Made by a program: the position numbers and the translations under genes. The notes beneath the pieces were generated by a model. It ran no database searches, was not told the origin of the DNA, and saw only the letters and a list, made by a program, of their open reading frames with translations. A stretch of 64,000 nucleotides of DNA from Lineus longissimus (taxonomy: Eukaryota; Nemertea; Pilidiophora; Heteronemertea; Lineidae). Below, in pieces: positions 47,627-61,739 of the stretch. Position 1 is the first letter of the stretch. Each line of letters begins with the position of its first letter. The DNA lies in the NCBI RefSeq assembly GCF_910592395.1, contig NC_088317.1:18770039-18834038 (forward strand). Direction: 5' to 3'.

Positions 47627-48378
47627 CTAACATGCTATATAACAACTGGACCCGACCCTGGATCTTCATGTCGCAGAATCATGACCGAATCCAAGACCCG
47701 GATGACCGGAACTGGCGAATGATAGAGCGGCCTTGCTGCGCAGGCAGTGTCAACCTACGATTGAAAGTGTGTTTGATTAGGCCTGTCCCTTGATGCTGCA
47801 CTGTTTACGCCACGTCCAGCTGACCTTTCGGAGCACGTCAAATTGACTTTGTAACCCGAATATCTGAGGGATTGACACACTGCAATAACTTCTGTAACAT
47901 GAATAGTAGTATCTGAGGACTTTATCATCATTGTCATAACGATAATCTCTTTATGCATCTATTGCATCTTAAATGTCGAGGCACTCGGTGGAAATTAAGA
48001 AAATCGACCTTTAAAGCTACCAGGATGGAGATAAACAACACAGACGGCTATCAAGTGCCTCAAGATGAAGGGAGGTAAAACTATTTCAGCGATTGAAGGT
48101 GTGCATGACTGCTGCATGTAAAGTAAACCTCTGTTAAGAACCGACTGAGAGCTCATGAACGCATGCCAAGTGTCACCTGCGAGAAACCCGTAGACAGTTG
48201 GCCACACAACTGAAGACAGGAGCCATGACAAGGAGGGGACTGATGGCGCTGATGGAGGGGAAAAGGCCAGTGAGTTATCCAGAACTTCCACTTCTCTGAT
48301 GACTACACACAAATAAACACAAACACCGAGGATCACGACTGCATCAAACTACAAGAAACGTGTAAAGGAAAGTAGTGC

Positions 48379-48541
48379 CCAGGTCAGAAATCCGGCTAAG
48401 ATTCTTAGTTAAGATCATATTCTGTTTTGAAAGATTCTTAATTGAGATCTTTACTAAGAATCTTACAGTAGGCCTACATCTTGTAAAGACTCTACTTTTA
48501 GTTAGAATTTTATGAGGATTGGGTCTGGGTTTTTGACCTGG
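48379..48541. mobile_element. Dispersed element family B, copy 1
   Basis: The ends are inverted: CCAGGTCAGAAATCC at the left and GGTTTTTGACCTGG at the right. The interior holds repeats of AAGATTCTTA, ACTAAGAATCTTACAG and TTGTAAAGAC. Related copies lie further right. No coding capacity; probably a MITE. Confidence 0.7.
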
Positions 48542-51207
48542 TGTACGTGTGGCACCACTGCTGAAAGGCGTCGTACATTGTTAAGTTGCTACGTTGCCAG
48601 CCGACAGCCTCAACCATCGTTTATCGTTTATCAGATTTCCAAGTTCATAACGACCAGAAAGACACCAAATCGAATCTAGTATGATGACTTATAGCTTCAG
48701 TCACTGGTTGACAATACATCCTACACCAATGTAATGAACGCGTTAGGGGTTCAATGGAGGGACGGTATCGCTTCAAAAACTATCAGACTCTAATCCTCAG
48801 CCGGTCGAATCATTCTGAACGGATTTAGCAGGCTTCAGCGGCGGGCTGTCATAAGCCTTCCCATCTTACCGAATCATTTTCTGTTCTGAGTAAGACATTG
48901 CATCTAATAGAATGCGGCCATAGGTGCCATGTTGGCCACCATTGACAGCATGGGATCTTTTTTCTGGACAGAAGCTTTACAATTATCAGGTTTAGTCGGT
49001 AAAGTCCTCCAATCTCTATGGAAAGATATCAGCCCGAAATCAATGCCATGTCAATCAATCACTTCGAAAAAAATCTCCTCTCTCTCTTTCTAAACAGAGT
49101 CTCAAGAGATGGACGTACTAATAGGAAGACTGATGCTCATTCAACACCCAACGACACTTTAGTGTTAATATAAGTATTTTGTTTCTCTATATTTTCAGGT
49201 GAGTTAGAAGTCAAGTACTAGATTACTAATGGTTGGTAAGTCATTGCATCAGATGAAACTTGTAGGCATGCAATCCTTCAGGGCAAAATAGAACGATTGG
49301 CGACTTTTCGGGTAAACAGTGCTCGAAATGACACTTCGCCTATAAGCCCGGGGATGTTAAAAAACAGGCATTTATCTTTAATGTGACTTCGTTTAGTAGA
49401 CACCCCGATCCCTTTCTCATTCCGGTAGTGAATATATCCATGTTTGGACCAAAAAACCATTACAGTCTCCTGTTATTGCAACTTAAAAAGCCCCTCTCTT
49501 CCGTCCAACCGTCATACACCAATATATTTCTCCACGAAGATACGCATGTTGTCAATTTCTCATCCTTTCTATGTACGATAGTGCATCTGTTTTGGTTAAC
49601 ACCAGCCACTGCAACCAAATGTGTCAATTTTAAAGCTCGCCAGAAGCCACACTGAATGTTTTATCAAAACAGAGTACCCTACAATTTGTCGGCCAATAGC
49701 TCTGTCTACTTTATGATGCCAATATCAATAGGCGCAGGGAGCCGCATTGCCTGGCAATATCTAAGCTAATATTGTACTTGTTGTGGCTTTATTGGACGGT
49801 TCGGGACATGTGGTATACTGTTTGGTACATGAACCAGCAATGTCCCTCGGCTATTGGTAATCTGAACACGCAGTGTCCACAGAGTACATAATGTTCTACT
49901 TATCAGCATACTAGTACCATGATTGACCATTAATAGTGTACAATATCTTCGTCTATTACGAATAGATATGTCAAGTGGAGGCAAATGCATTATACTCTAC
50001 CAAGTCTACAGCGTGTTTGCAGACTGAAACCTCTGTTCAGAATGAGAATCGTGTCCGGCGAGTTGGTACTCTGACCACGCTGTCAGAGTCTTGCAGATTA
50101 TCTCATGAGCATCAGCATCATTTTCCGCTATCGACTTCATCACTTTCCACGGTTGACTTTATTAATCATACTTTATTTTTGACGGGAACTAACCTTTTCT
50201 TTTAGTATCTGAAGATAACTGGCTGCCTCGGACTCTTCCTTGCAAGAGACAAGTCATTATGGATACATTTCGAGTATTTTGAATACGACGCGTTGTAATC
50301 CATAATTTAGATGTGTTTATGGCATACTGTGCCTCACAACGTGGTTGCCATACCCACGCGACCAAGGCGTCTGTCTCCGGGGTAGCATAGCAATGCTAAT
50401 TGACGAGATTAACAACTAAACTTCAATAAAATGATAAAATATTGAAAAAGAAACCGAGCTCGGCAGACTGCACGGATATCAAGATTGCAACTGGTATCAT
50501 TAGATAAGGAAGTTGACTTGTAAAAAGACTCACGTTATGACTGGCAGGTCTCAATAACTCAGCTGAAAACGCAAAATATATGTAAAATTGGTGATGCCAA
50601 TACATTCTGCATTGTATGTGTATGCTGTACTAAAACGATATGCCAAAAGATTGCGGCTGAGGGTGAGAACATCCTTCCATGAACAATAACGAAATATTTT
50701 TCGATGGGAAATTTCCATATACATGTAATGGAATCCCCGTTGTTCCATCGGTAAATTCTTATAGCGATATCCAATCAGGTGTGGTATACAGCCCGAATCT
50801 ACGGTTGCAGGTAATGAGAATGATACATCATCGTTAGGTCCACAAGGTGTCAGGGATTATCAAGTTGTGTGTTGTTGACTTGGAGATTTGAGTTCAATAA
50901 CTGTCAAACGAATAGAGACGTACGCATAATATCGTTCTGTAGTCGCTATCTACAGTACAGTGTATATGCAGGCAGGTTTCGTGCATTCGAATGGGGCTGC
51001 AGATAAAGAAGATGAAAGTAATGGTCCAGGAATGACCAATAATCAAATATTAATACAGACATTCTGTCTGCATGAAAATGTCACTAAATTATATTTTGTG
51101 ACGAGTGTTTTTTTAACCGAAATTATCCATCCCAATTTGTGGCGAAATCAGGAAAAAAGCAAATGTTTTTTCCACATACCCTCTGCTTTCACCCCACTCT
51201 TTGCTCT

Positions 51208-51295
51208 ATGGCGAACGGGAAGGACACGGCGGCAGACAACATGTTTGGTTTGTATGAAGAACCATTGCATTGTCACGTGAACGGCTCTTTGATGG
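51208..51295 (+). CDS. Weak candidate first exon
   Basis: An ATG begins a 29-codon stretch (MANGKDTAADNMFGLYEEP then LHCHVNGSLM) that is more GC-rich than its surroundings and ends in phase 1 at a GTAGGT donor. That donor coincides with the left edge of a family B element, which weakens the case. No partner exon was found. Confidence 0.2.
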
Positions 51296-51296
51296 G

Positions 51297-51445
51297 TAGG
51301 TCGAAAATCCCTACTAGAATTCTTATAGGATTCAAAGTTTAAGTGTATTAATTAGGAATCTTACAGGAATTCTGTAAATGATGTACATGCACACGAAACA
51401 AAATAAGATCTGAATGAAGAATCTTATGAGAATGTTATCGGAATG
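51297..51445. mobile_element. Dispersed element family B, copy 2
   Basis: Begins TAGGTCGAAAATCCC and contains AGGAATCTTACAGGAATTCT, then a GTACATGCACACGAAAC stretch and GAAGAATCTTATGAG. It matches the pattern of copies at 53500 and 61800. Confidence 0.6.
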
Positions 51446-52389
51446 TTTGCCGAGGGTACAATCATAAATATTTTAAATCATTATAAACATGTGATGGGTC
51501 CTGCTGTCTACTGATTCAGGGTATTTACTAACTACCACCGCCTCTCTCTCATGATATACGAACCAATTCATCAGTGAGGCAGTGGCTCCTCAAGGATGGA
51601 AACTGGCCACCAGCCAATACAAAATCGATAGTCATTTCGCTGATAACATTTCGAGAGGCTGTTCAAACTAAATGGCCATGCAACTTGTCTGTGGGTGATA
51701 TTTTCAACTGGTACTGCATAAATGAAGCTGGAATCGCCTTGCTCATTGTAGTGCGGTTGTTCCAGTAACTGTTGTGTTGTATAGTAATGATAGAGCATTA
51801 TCAACAGATTGAGCTAATTTCCATTAGCATAAACGCTGCGGCTCAAGTATGTCAGTCGTGCGAAAATATTGCATGAGACGGAAAGCAGGACCACAAAGAA
51901 ACCGGCATGAAAGTAACTTAGTGGACACCAAATTGCCACGTCAACATCATTTGAAAGTAACTTAGATGTCCCGTTTTAATAGCCCTACCTGATTGTTTAC
52001 TGTAATCTTTCGAGATCTGTTCAAGGATGATTTGATTATAGCCAAATTGAGCCAACTGCGGCCTGAGCCTCAAACACACGAAAAGTCTTGTGTCCTACTC
52101 CTTTTGCATTCGCTTCTAAATTTCATTTCCGTCGATTTTAACATCATCAGTAAAAATCTGATTTGATTGATAAAGCATGTCACAATCTGACAGAGCCAAT
52201 CAGGAACATGGTGGTTGGCTTCCTGGTTACGTTAATTTCATAACCAAACATAATTTTAGGTGGAAAGTCCTGTGATGAGACCATTTAGCAGTTTTATGTT
52301 CGCCACACGAATAATCTTTTCCGTCAATCGGAATATGCCGAGTCAGTCCCTACGTGTAGGCTTTCATGTGTATGCCATACCAAGGGCCA

Positions 52390-52660
52390 AAGTCCCGAAA
52401 AGAACGATTCTTAGTTCAGTTTCTTGTAAGAATAGTTACAGCCTTATTTAATTTCTTGTACATGTAAACATGTACAAATCGTTACAAGTTTGGTGTAATG
52501 TTTGATACTAAGAATCTTACAGTAATCTTGTAGAATGTAGATGTACATGTATAAAAATTGAATAACATCTTAACGAAGAATCTTATAATATTCTTGTAAA
52601 AACTTGAATGCGAATTCTTATACATATTGTAAATGTACATGCCTGGTCATGCAATACTGA
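52390..52660. mobile_element. Dispersed element family B, copy 3 (compound)
   Basis: It opens with AAGTCCCGAAAAGAACGATTC and carries several family words: TTTCTTGTAAGAAT, TAAGAATCTTACAGTAATC, GAAGAATCTTATAATATTC and TGTAAATGTACATG. It is longer than the other copies, so it may be two nested or adjacent insertions. It includes an internal palindrome CTTGTACATGTAAACATG. Confidence 0.55.
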
Positions 52661-53501
52661 CATTGAGTTGACTTAAAGCCAATCGGCTTGAAACATGTAA
52701 CACAATACACGAACATCAGTTCAGACAATGGCACCATATTCTTTCGAATTCAATGCATGAGCTGCCACGTGTAACCATTGCGTTACCGCCTGGCCGAAAC
52801 TATTACTTAAAGGTCACAGTTTAGAATGCGAATTGTCGAGTACTTTAATGCGTGAATAGTAGTATAAACCGTCATCGTCTGAACCGCAAGCGTATCATCA
52901 CCACTCAGTGGCAGTAACCTTGACTTTAAGAACATTGGTTTGGATTCAAATTTCTGAGAAATCCAAAATCCATTCTAACATGCTTGAATAATCGATTTGA
53001 GTTTTGATAGCTTGGCGATACAATTGAGAAACCCTTCGTGTGCTACCATGTATGTGATTTCATATGTCTACGAATAATTCATGTTTGAAGTCATCAGTAT
53101 TATAGTCTGCCGCCTGTTATTCGAAAAATATTGAAATGTCAGCTGCTATCAAGCGACCCGTGGGTACTGAATTAGTCAGGAATCGGCAAGAAGAGATGGT
53201 ACATATAAATTTACAATGCTTATGGTTCCGCGGCGAAGATAAAAGTTGTAATGGGTCTATCTTCTCATAATGTCTGATATACTTGTCGGCTTTCAATAGA
53301 GGAGCCTCTATATACCATTGCCGTATAGTACAATCGATGGATTTGAAACCCAAGGAATAGGCCATAGGTATCCTTCATGCCTTAAGCGCATGCAATATCA
53401 GCAATTGTTTCAAATCCCCAATAAATAGGGCATTGATTAAGGACGCTGACATCTGACTGTTTGGTAGCTTGATAAAAGTGCCGAATATAAGATGTGTTAC
53501 G

Positions 53502-53605
53502 TCGAAAATCCAGATAAGTTTCCTGTAAGATTCGTGTTAATGTACATGCACATGAAACTAAATAAGACCTTAGTCAAATTTGTTATAAGAATCATATCTT
53601 GTCTG
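53502..53605. mobile_element. Dispersed element family B, copy 4
   Basis: Starts GTCGAAAATCCAG, then TTTCCTGTAAGATTCG, TAATGTACATGCACATGAAA and TTGTTATAAGAATCATATC. Shorter than copies 1-3. Confidence 0.55.
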
Positions 53606-54105
53606 ATCCACTTGTCTGCACAAGCGGATTGCGGCGGTGAGTTTTACAGCTGAAAGCCTAGATAATATCACCGATAGTGGCTTCTGTACCTGTGTCCAAG
53701 TCGGGTCGCCATCGACTTAAGGACCAGAGACTCCGAAATCACTACACGATGACTGTGCTGACTGATAACATTATAGCACCACCTGATCCGAACACTATAC
53801 AATGCACATGGTAATTGCTATGTGTATGGTACGGCCAATGGCTACGGGTGATATTAAGATCATTAGGATCAATGAGTGCCGTGATGATGAGGCGGACGGC
53901 GATTATGAAGAGTCTGGCCTGTAATAGTGTGGTGTATGAAGTGAAATGTATCAGCCTTTGGCAGTTTTGAGTCTACAGCCACTGACACTACAGATGGCAT
54001 GAACAGAGGAATCTAGCTGTCAGTTGAGGATATGCTGAAAGTCTCAAGGACTTCTAAGGGAAAACGAGACCGCCCATGGAGAGAGTGAACGTCATGTATG
54101 TGTAC

Positions 54106-54128
54106 ATGTACATGTACATGTACATGAC
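54106..54128. repeat. TACATG microsatellite
   Basis: Four consecutive TACATG units. Short related TACATGTACATG stretches also occur in the family B elements. Confidence 0.85.
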
Positions 54129-57100
54129 AGAAGACGTGCCATGCCGTGTCTCAAATGTACTTAAACGAAGCAAGTTAAGAGAAGAGCTGTCTGCCACGTA
54201 AATTGATTCAGAATGTTCAGAAATTCTAAATTACATTTTCATACAGGCTATAATATGCATACAATAAGTGGAATGTCATGAATGCAGACCAGGCATCGAT
54301 GCATACTTTATAAGAGCCAAGCATCTAATAGCACTTATGGTACATTGTGCCAATTTCTTTCTGGGTTACATCAGGACGGATCATGACAACGGCTGCAATC
54401 GAGATTGCTTTGAGAATGACAGTTAAGCCCGGGCTGCTATTAAGATACTTCGCTTCAAAAGATCAGTTGACGGAAGAGCCGCGGCAGAGTAGGCAAATCT
54501 CTCCCGAATGGGATTCACATTCAAAGCTTGACAACAAGTTTCCAAAATAATGCTATCTACACCAGCACTGCTGTTAATGTAGTTGTCTGGAAAACATTGA
54601 TGGTTACAATGTTATGTACTTTCATCAGAATCATTTTTAGAGAAGAAATAGAATAACTACCATACTTCCATATCGATCAGCTTGATCGTCAATGATGCTA
54701 ATTCCCTGACAGAAAGCAAACCCCTTGCTTCGTCAAGGCAATTATAAGAGGACGACAATACCATTAGTCGTCTTGACATGGGAGAAGACTCGCATTAATT
54801 CTACTATTTTCCTCTCATTAAGCACAAATGAATATAAAGTAGTGTGTACACTAAACCAGTGTAAATTACACATTGGTAATTTACTGTCATTGGTTTGTAC
54901 AATAATCAAATTTGATCTCAATGCTCAATGTTATTTATTCGCAACTCATTGTGAAGATGCCACCAGAGGCACACTCGCTTGTATGAGAGTCCACCTATCT
55001 GGAAGGGTTCCTACCTCGTTTCAGCGTATTGTCAGCATTCAAAATGTCTACAACTGATGCAGACGGAAACAAAAGAAATCAACAGGGGAAAACAGCAGTT
55101 GAATGTCTAATGTTATCTCTAGGAATAATGCGCGCAATAATGGTACATGAAAGGCTGCAATGGATTTCTCTCTGTACTATCTGCCGTCGTTTCTTGGTAA
55201 AAACAATCTGTCTAATGGCGGGAGTGAATGTCTCCATGCTGGTTAGGATGGGCATATATCACTCGCGGTTTTTCTCATCCCCTTTATGGGAGTGCCAAGT
55301 TAGTGCAGCGCAGCCGCTATAGTTTAATGAGATATCACCACAGGGCGTCTCGCAAGAAATTTGAATCTCTCGCGTTGTAAAAGCATGATGTGAGGCATGG
55401 TGTTTATAGAGTGGGGTCGTTAAGATAATCTTTGGCCAATCACCCAATCTACCGAACTCATGTTTGGTTTATTTACAACAACAGAACTATTCTCAAATTG
55501 TCTTATTTTAAAGCGATTTGTGGATCCTAGCGAGCTTGCACTACAATCCTACATTGATATTTTGCAGGTCAGCTAACGATGTTCAGCCCTAATCTGAAGT
55601 GCATTCGTGAGGCCTTTGATTCATAGTCTCTACATGCTACTCGAACACGCTCTTTGCGATAGCGCTAGATCTTCTCAAAATTGAAACCTCGCTCCTGGAA
55701 TTGATTTTGTTGTCAGTTTGATCTGTTCCAAGATTAATTGACGGCATGCTGAGGCATCCCTGTGATCCAGGTTTACGAGTCGTCTTGACGCCAGGCTGCG
55801 GCTGTTTTGCAGGGAATCTTAACCATATAGGGATGGAGTGCTCTCTTGAGGATAATGTTTAGATCCACAGTCGAGGATGTGCCGGGCCTGCAGTCTGTAG
55901 TGGTGCAGTGGATGAAGAAATAATGGCAATTTCAAAAATGGCATAGAGCCGCAAACTTCTAGTTATTTCATTAATGTAGAGAAAACGCAATGGTAAATCC
56001 AATAAAGAAAACTTATAATTTGGGAATTTCTTTTATTTTCAACTAAACTAAGGAACGCCCAGTACAATATTTCTTAGTCTTGATCATCCCCGCCAAGATT
56101 CTTGATAAACATCAGTCTAGATTATGTTGGTCAACGATGTTTTACGAGCTGGCCTGGAGAATGTGCCTGGACTGGCAGAGTCATAATTGGCCGGGTAAAA
56201 TGGAGAGAGTCGACTGTGATGTAAATGTGTCTGAAGAGAATCATGATTCATCTGTGTGTACATGGAAGGAGAGGTATGGCATACTCTCCCCTCCAACACA
56301 ACACAAGCCTTTATTGTTCGCGATCTGATGGTTTGTGAATTGTATTCCACAGAAAACTCTCTCATAAAAAATCAATTGTCGACGTGTTACATTAGCTTCG
56401 TTTCCATGATCCTGAGGCTAAGGTCACTTCCGTGATCAATATGGACAGACGACCATTAAAAATCTACAAGATTCTAAGTTGCTCTTTGAATAAATATTTT
56501 CTATTCGAGAGAAAATAAGTTATGTAGCAGTGCAGATTGGATGGGCGCAGCTGGGAAAATAATGTCGGGTTATTGTGACTTTTTGTGGTATCTTATGGAG
56601 TGCGAATAGGTAAACAGCCTCAGCACTGTCTTTTCAGTTTCTTTAACGACATAACGTGTCCGTTCTTATAAAGATACAGGCAGATGGAGAACAGCACAAC
56701 TGTCTTATTGTATCTGTATTGGAAAACTAACATCCGGGCAAACAATGCTGATCTGAATCGTTTCTAATCATTCCGTATGGATGAAGAATGATATTGTTGT
56801 TAAATCTTCCAGGATTGGCCAAGTTCTATTGTGTTTCGGAGTGAGACTACTCTAATCTTGATATGTGCTGGTCTGCTGATTGTCAACAAGAAAGTAGAAT
56901 CATACCAAAATGATAATAGCGTACCGGTACTGTAGTGATTATTTAAAATCTTAACTTCGCCGTGAAGAGACTCAACGAGTATTAAGCTGACGGTGAAGAA
57001 AACCGTGTCTGAAAGAGTCTGAGATGAAGTGTCAAGATGCTAATCCAATGTTCGTTTTTATAGCAATACACCTTTATTTTCCCAATTAAGAATAGAGCTG

Positions 57101-58173
57101 TTATCATTTGTCAGGGGTCCCTGGCCCCAGAAGCATCAGCATGTTTTGGAGTGGTTCCTCCTGTCGAGAACTCTTGCTGCACTGAAGAGTTTGTTTTAGG
57201 TTCATAGCGCTTTCGATCGTGGCTTTGGGGAAACATTGAATTCTGCAAGTGCATAGTGAACAAAGAGAACCACATTAACTAAGAATAAAAAGTGTCACAA
57301 TGTCTAATCATGTTTCACATTATGTCATACACTGAGGTTATTGACGGTATTGGCAGTATGGAAAGCTAAGAAAGCTAGCTGTTCTTAGGTATTTCGATCC
57401 AGAAAACGAGGAGGACACCTAGACTGATACAGCAGGAACCTTTACACAAGAGAACATTTAATCTAGTAAAAGACCAACTAGTGTTCAGGAAATACAGTAT
57501 TCAATGAGAGAATGAAATCCGAACAAACAAACACATTCATCCATTGTGACGCTGACAGCACATCAGGTCGATGGAAGCCATAAGGGAGATATTGTTGCAT
57601 AAACTCAATTTATGAGCAAATCTATTCAAAATCAGCTTAGAGCTCTCTGCAACAAAAACACACAATGACACTGTTTACCGCAAACTGTCTGAATGCAATC
57701 ATCTAAGTGGTCTGTTTGAATCTGATGTTTAGTAATTGCTTGTGATGTAACAATGCAGAGGATTTACCGCCTGCAATTTGCCTTGACTTGAGGGCCATGA
57801 CGTCAGTTGAACATCCTTAAGGGTTAATCAATTGAGATGCAGTAGCTAGATACAAGTAGTTCTTCTCAGAATGTTACAGAGGGTGGCGTGTGTACCAGGC
57901 CTAGTCTGAAAGTTGACCAATTTGTTATTTAGCGCCTAATTTGTGACTCCAATTTGAAAGGTGTCGGTTGTAGTCGTCACAGGTGGTTTTAGATGGGTAT
58001 ATGCCATTGAGATTGACATAGTGTCTTGTAAAAGCCATTAACGCATTGGAACACAACTTGTTTCGGAGTTTTTTAGCCAAAAAAATCCAGCGCACCCTAT
58101 CATGATACATCCTTTATCTGTAACATCCGACCAACAACATTTCTCTTTCACGATTTGGGCTTCAAATGGCTCT

Positions 58174-58300
58174 ACCGGTAACTGGCCAAAACAAACTTGC
58201 TAGAATCAATTGTTGGTAGTGATATTGAGGGACTGAAGGAGCTAAAAGTGCCTTTTTTGCACAGAAGATTCTGGCAACTCCGTTGCGGCCAGTAACCGGT
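58174..58300. mobile_element. Small inverted-terminal-repeat element
   Basis: A 127-bp stretch is bounded by CCGGTAACTGGCC and its near complement GGCCAGTAACCGG (one mismatch). A non-coding interior suggests a MITE-like insertion, but only one copy was seen and no target duplication is obvious. Confidence 0.45.
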
Positions 58301-59149
58301 GTATCAATGCGAATCGCCGACATGCCTCTGCTCATCGGCGAAGTCTGTGCCGCAACCACCATGGATGGTAAACATTGTTCACGCTGAAGCTATTCGTTGG
58401 TTGGTTTTGCGGTAGTTTAATGGAACTTTTGATGGAAGACTATTCCCCATGGAAAACATTTTATTGTTGCATTCGCTAACAAAACCAATAACCGGCTAGG
58501 CTGTTAGCCATCCCTATCAACCGGAATGAAATGTTATTGCTTGTGGGTTTTCGGTATAAACAAAACAAATTAGCGACGTAGTAATGCAATATTGAAGGAC
58601 ATTTTTCTATAATATAGAGACAATATTTGCATGTTGGTAAAACGGGTTCAGGCAATGGAACATAAATTCGTCATGATACAAAACAGACGTGGATTGTTTG
58701 TGGATTGTGAATAATGTACGTGGTTCGCAGAAAATAACCTTGTTTAAGGACAAATGAAAGAATATAAGTACATGTATCTGATTTTGATAATCTTATTGAT
58801 TTTTAAAAATGCCGTCCCTTTTAAAAACCTTTTCATGCCAATTTTTATCAGCCGAATAACGCTATCGGTTTCTTCTCTTTGTCTTCTCATAAGTTAGCAT
58901 ACGTACTTGAATGAGAGGCATTTAGATATATATTTAGAAAAATGAGAATCCCATAAAGCTCAGTAGAAGCAATATCTGTCTTGATCTGATCCAAATTGAA
59001 TTTTGTAATACCCAACAGTGAATACTATACTGTCAATCGTTGAATCGTAGTAAAACGTCTTTGCTGAATTAGCTGTAAAGTACGATATTTAACACCTTCG
59101 TTTATGATAGCGAAAACATGATACAACCAAAAAGTTAAGCATTTTAGCG

Positions 59150-59210
59150 CTCTTATGTTCGCGACAATGTCCCTTTCGCGAAAATCGCAAAAGTCGCGAA
59201 AACATAAGTC
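59150..59210. repeat. Hairpin-forming inverted repeat
   Basis: CTTATGTTCGCGA and TCGCGAAAACATAAG are inverted around an interior containing TTTCGCGAAAATCGC. Likely a small foldback remnant. Confidence 0.6.
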
Positions 59211-60689
59211 TCTCGAGAAAGGGTTTATTGTATTTAGCAATATTTTCCAACATTTCCACTCGTGTCTTCCCATGATGTCTATTCTCTACTCTATATTCTC
59301 ACCAGAAGTTTCCGCCTGGTAATTTCCTCACACAAGAAGAGTTGCAGCTACTTCCAGTTGTGACAGCAGCCGTATTATTATCGGAAGAGATGTCGATACG
59401 GGAGCTAAGTAACAGGAGAAGAGCGTTTATTTAGTCTATAAGCCTTGTCATTGCCTGTGAGTACTAAAATAGCACTTTTAAGCAGTTCCTCGGAGTTGCA
59501 AAGAGCCAATGCTAGGATTCTGTAGGACTTGTCTGGCAAGCGTGAGGAGGGGGTACATCCTGTCTAACCAGATTTCCACTCACTTCTGATTTTGCCAATA
59601 TAATGAATCGTTTTGCCCTAAGGTAACGGCTAATAGTGTATGATTCTTGTAACATCTTCTGAGCAACTGTTGAATAGGTTGTGGTTTGGTGTCGTCTGTG
59701 TTGTCCAAACTGGCAAGTGTGTCAAGCCTGAGGCAAAGTTACATCTTGTCCACCCGGTTCTCTCTTTGTCATGTTTACCATTCAGTTAGATGATGAATGT
59801 GATTCTTGATCATCGCCATTTTTTGCGGTTCTTCCAGCATGTTTGGGGGTGTCGATAAACTACTGGTCACTGCCTATATCACTGCCGTTAGTGATGTTGA
59901 TAAACTACTGCCTATATCACGGCCGATAGTAGCGCGAATGTGTTTATGCTCAGTCCTTCAAATAACAAACGCCACCAGTATTATTCAAACATTTCCCAAC
60001 AATCATTATGGATGATTAGCATTAAACAGGACAAATAGGTCAAAGCTGAAAGCCAAATTGAGATTATCCATCTTTTGGCGACGAACCAAAGGTTACTGGC
60101 TGTAAATCGCTGTAACTACATGAATATCATGCTGAGTAATAAACCACCAATCCCAGCATCATCAGTAGTGTCAGGAATGCCCAATAGGTGGATTAAACAA
60201 AGTGTGGAATTACCTTTTACCATGACGTTTTTACAGCTGTGCTGACCGAGCACCTGGCTGCCAGAAAATTAGGATGTTGTCCCCAAATTACGTAGTCGGG
60301 TAAATGCTAATATGCTACTCTATTTGCTATCAATCCGATCTCTCGTTGTGCAGTTTTATCATACCTGTCTCGATAATTGTTTAAAAGCCTTTCGTTATTA
60401 GCGAAATATGATTTATGATAGTTTACAATGTAATTAAGATTGCAATAAAAACATGCCACAGGATAAGACCCAGAACGCGAAAATTACTTTACCATTTACC
60501 GTCAGAGGGAAAATAAACGGTTCATTTTGAAACACCGGATTTTTTTCATTTCCTTTGATATTCGTTTTACAATATCTGACACATCCTCTTCCATTATTCG
60601 TTACTGAAACCGGCTATGCCATTCAGGTGTATGTCTTTCGTCAACGGTTTCGAGATAGGGTGTACGTATATGATGATGACACTCAAATC

Positions 60690-60852
60690 TGAAAAGTATA
60701 TTCGCTGAGAGAAAATCCGAATAAGCCTCTTAATATTTACGATCTTCGTATAGTACAAGCATGTACAATCTTTACAATATGCTTGTAAGATTCTAAGTTA
60801 AGATATTAACCAAAAATATTAAGAAAATCTTGTCGGGTTTTTCGATCGGGAA
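60690..60852. mobile_element. Dispersed element family B, copy 5
   Basis: Family words here are GAGAAAATCCGAATAAG, CTTTACAATATGCTTGTAAG, GATTCTAAGTTAAGATATT and an end TTGTCGGGTTTTTCG. The two ends are loosely inverted (GAAAATCCG and CGGGTTTTTC). Confidence 0.55.
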
Positions 60853-61287
60853 TTCTGTCAGTAAGGCTGGTTTTGTCAGTAAAGCCATATTACTACTATT
60901 TATAAACACTGTCTGCCCATCGACCACTCTTCGATTGACCCCCTTTTTGTTAGAAGTGGAGTAGGAGTGCCATGTTTTCCAAATGATGTCAAGGTAAATT
61001 AGTCGATGTGATCAATTAAAATTGTCCGAAAACAAGAACATAAGAACGACCTTGACCTTGACAAGAACGACCTTGTCACGTCATATTTTGCTTGTGTAGT
61101 GTTGTGTTGGAAAATATTGTCGCTGTGACTCAATAGTCAAATCAGCACATTAGGAACGGTTTGCATATTAAAAACAACAGGTCAGTCAATATTATTCTTT
61201 TGTGTGGGATTGATATAAATTAGTCATGCGATTGTTTGGTTGCACTCAGAAAGTCATTTGGGAGCATCAATATCTGCGGGGTGATTG

Positions 61288-61570
61288 TCCGGCCCCCGTG
61301 GTCGAGTGGTAAGCGCACTTAGCTGCCAGTTAGCTGACATGGTGCATAGGTTCTATCCCTTGCCTGGTCACATTCTTTCACCAGGCTTAGCCCATTGGTT
61401 AAGACGGGTAGAGTGATGGTTAATAAGGGTAGAGTGATGTATGCTCTGTTCATGTGCATGAACCGAAAAGAACCCTTAAGATCATCCGCAAAGAGTATTG
61501 GAATCTCCTAATAGGCTTCCATCTCAAGCCTTGCAGCGCCACTTGGCTGCGCAGCGGCAAGACTCATATC
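61288..61570 (+). mobile_element. tRNA-derived SINE
   Basis: The head has a box A-like GTGGTCGAGTGGTAAGCGC and a box B-like AGGTTCTATCCC at tRNA spacing, but lacks a clean acceptor stem. The body runs through AACCGAAAAGAACCCTTAAG and ATCCGCAAAGAGTATTGG. The two overlapping 80-90 aa frames here belong to this element. Confidence 0.7.
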
Positions 61571-61739
61571 ACGAGGGAGAAGAACCAATCAGTGCCATTA
61601 CTCCTATGGTGTCAACAGCCAATCAACCAATCAAAATTGGTAATGTATTCGGAACCATTCAAACCTGGAAGAGTTCCACACTTTTGTATCAACCAAAACT
61701 GGGCAATGGTAATGATTTGAGCACCTACCCAAGTAAAAA

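Noticed and set aside
47995-48336. 113-aa minus-strand membrane-like protein
   Set aside because: Hydrophobic stretches are present, but there is no homology I recognise, no splice partners and no coding bias relative to flanks.
61288-61370. Functional tRNA gene
   Set aside because: Internal promoter boxes are visible, but acceptor and anticodon stems do not pair cleanly, and a SINE body follows.
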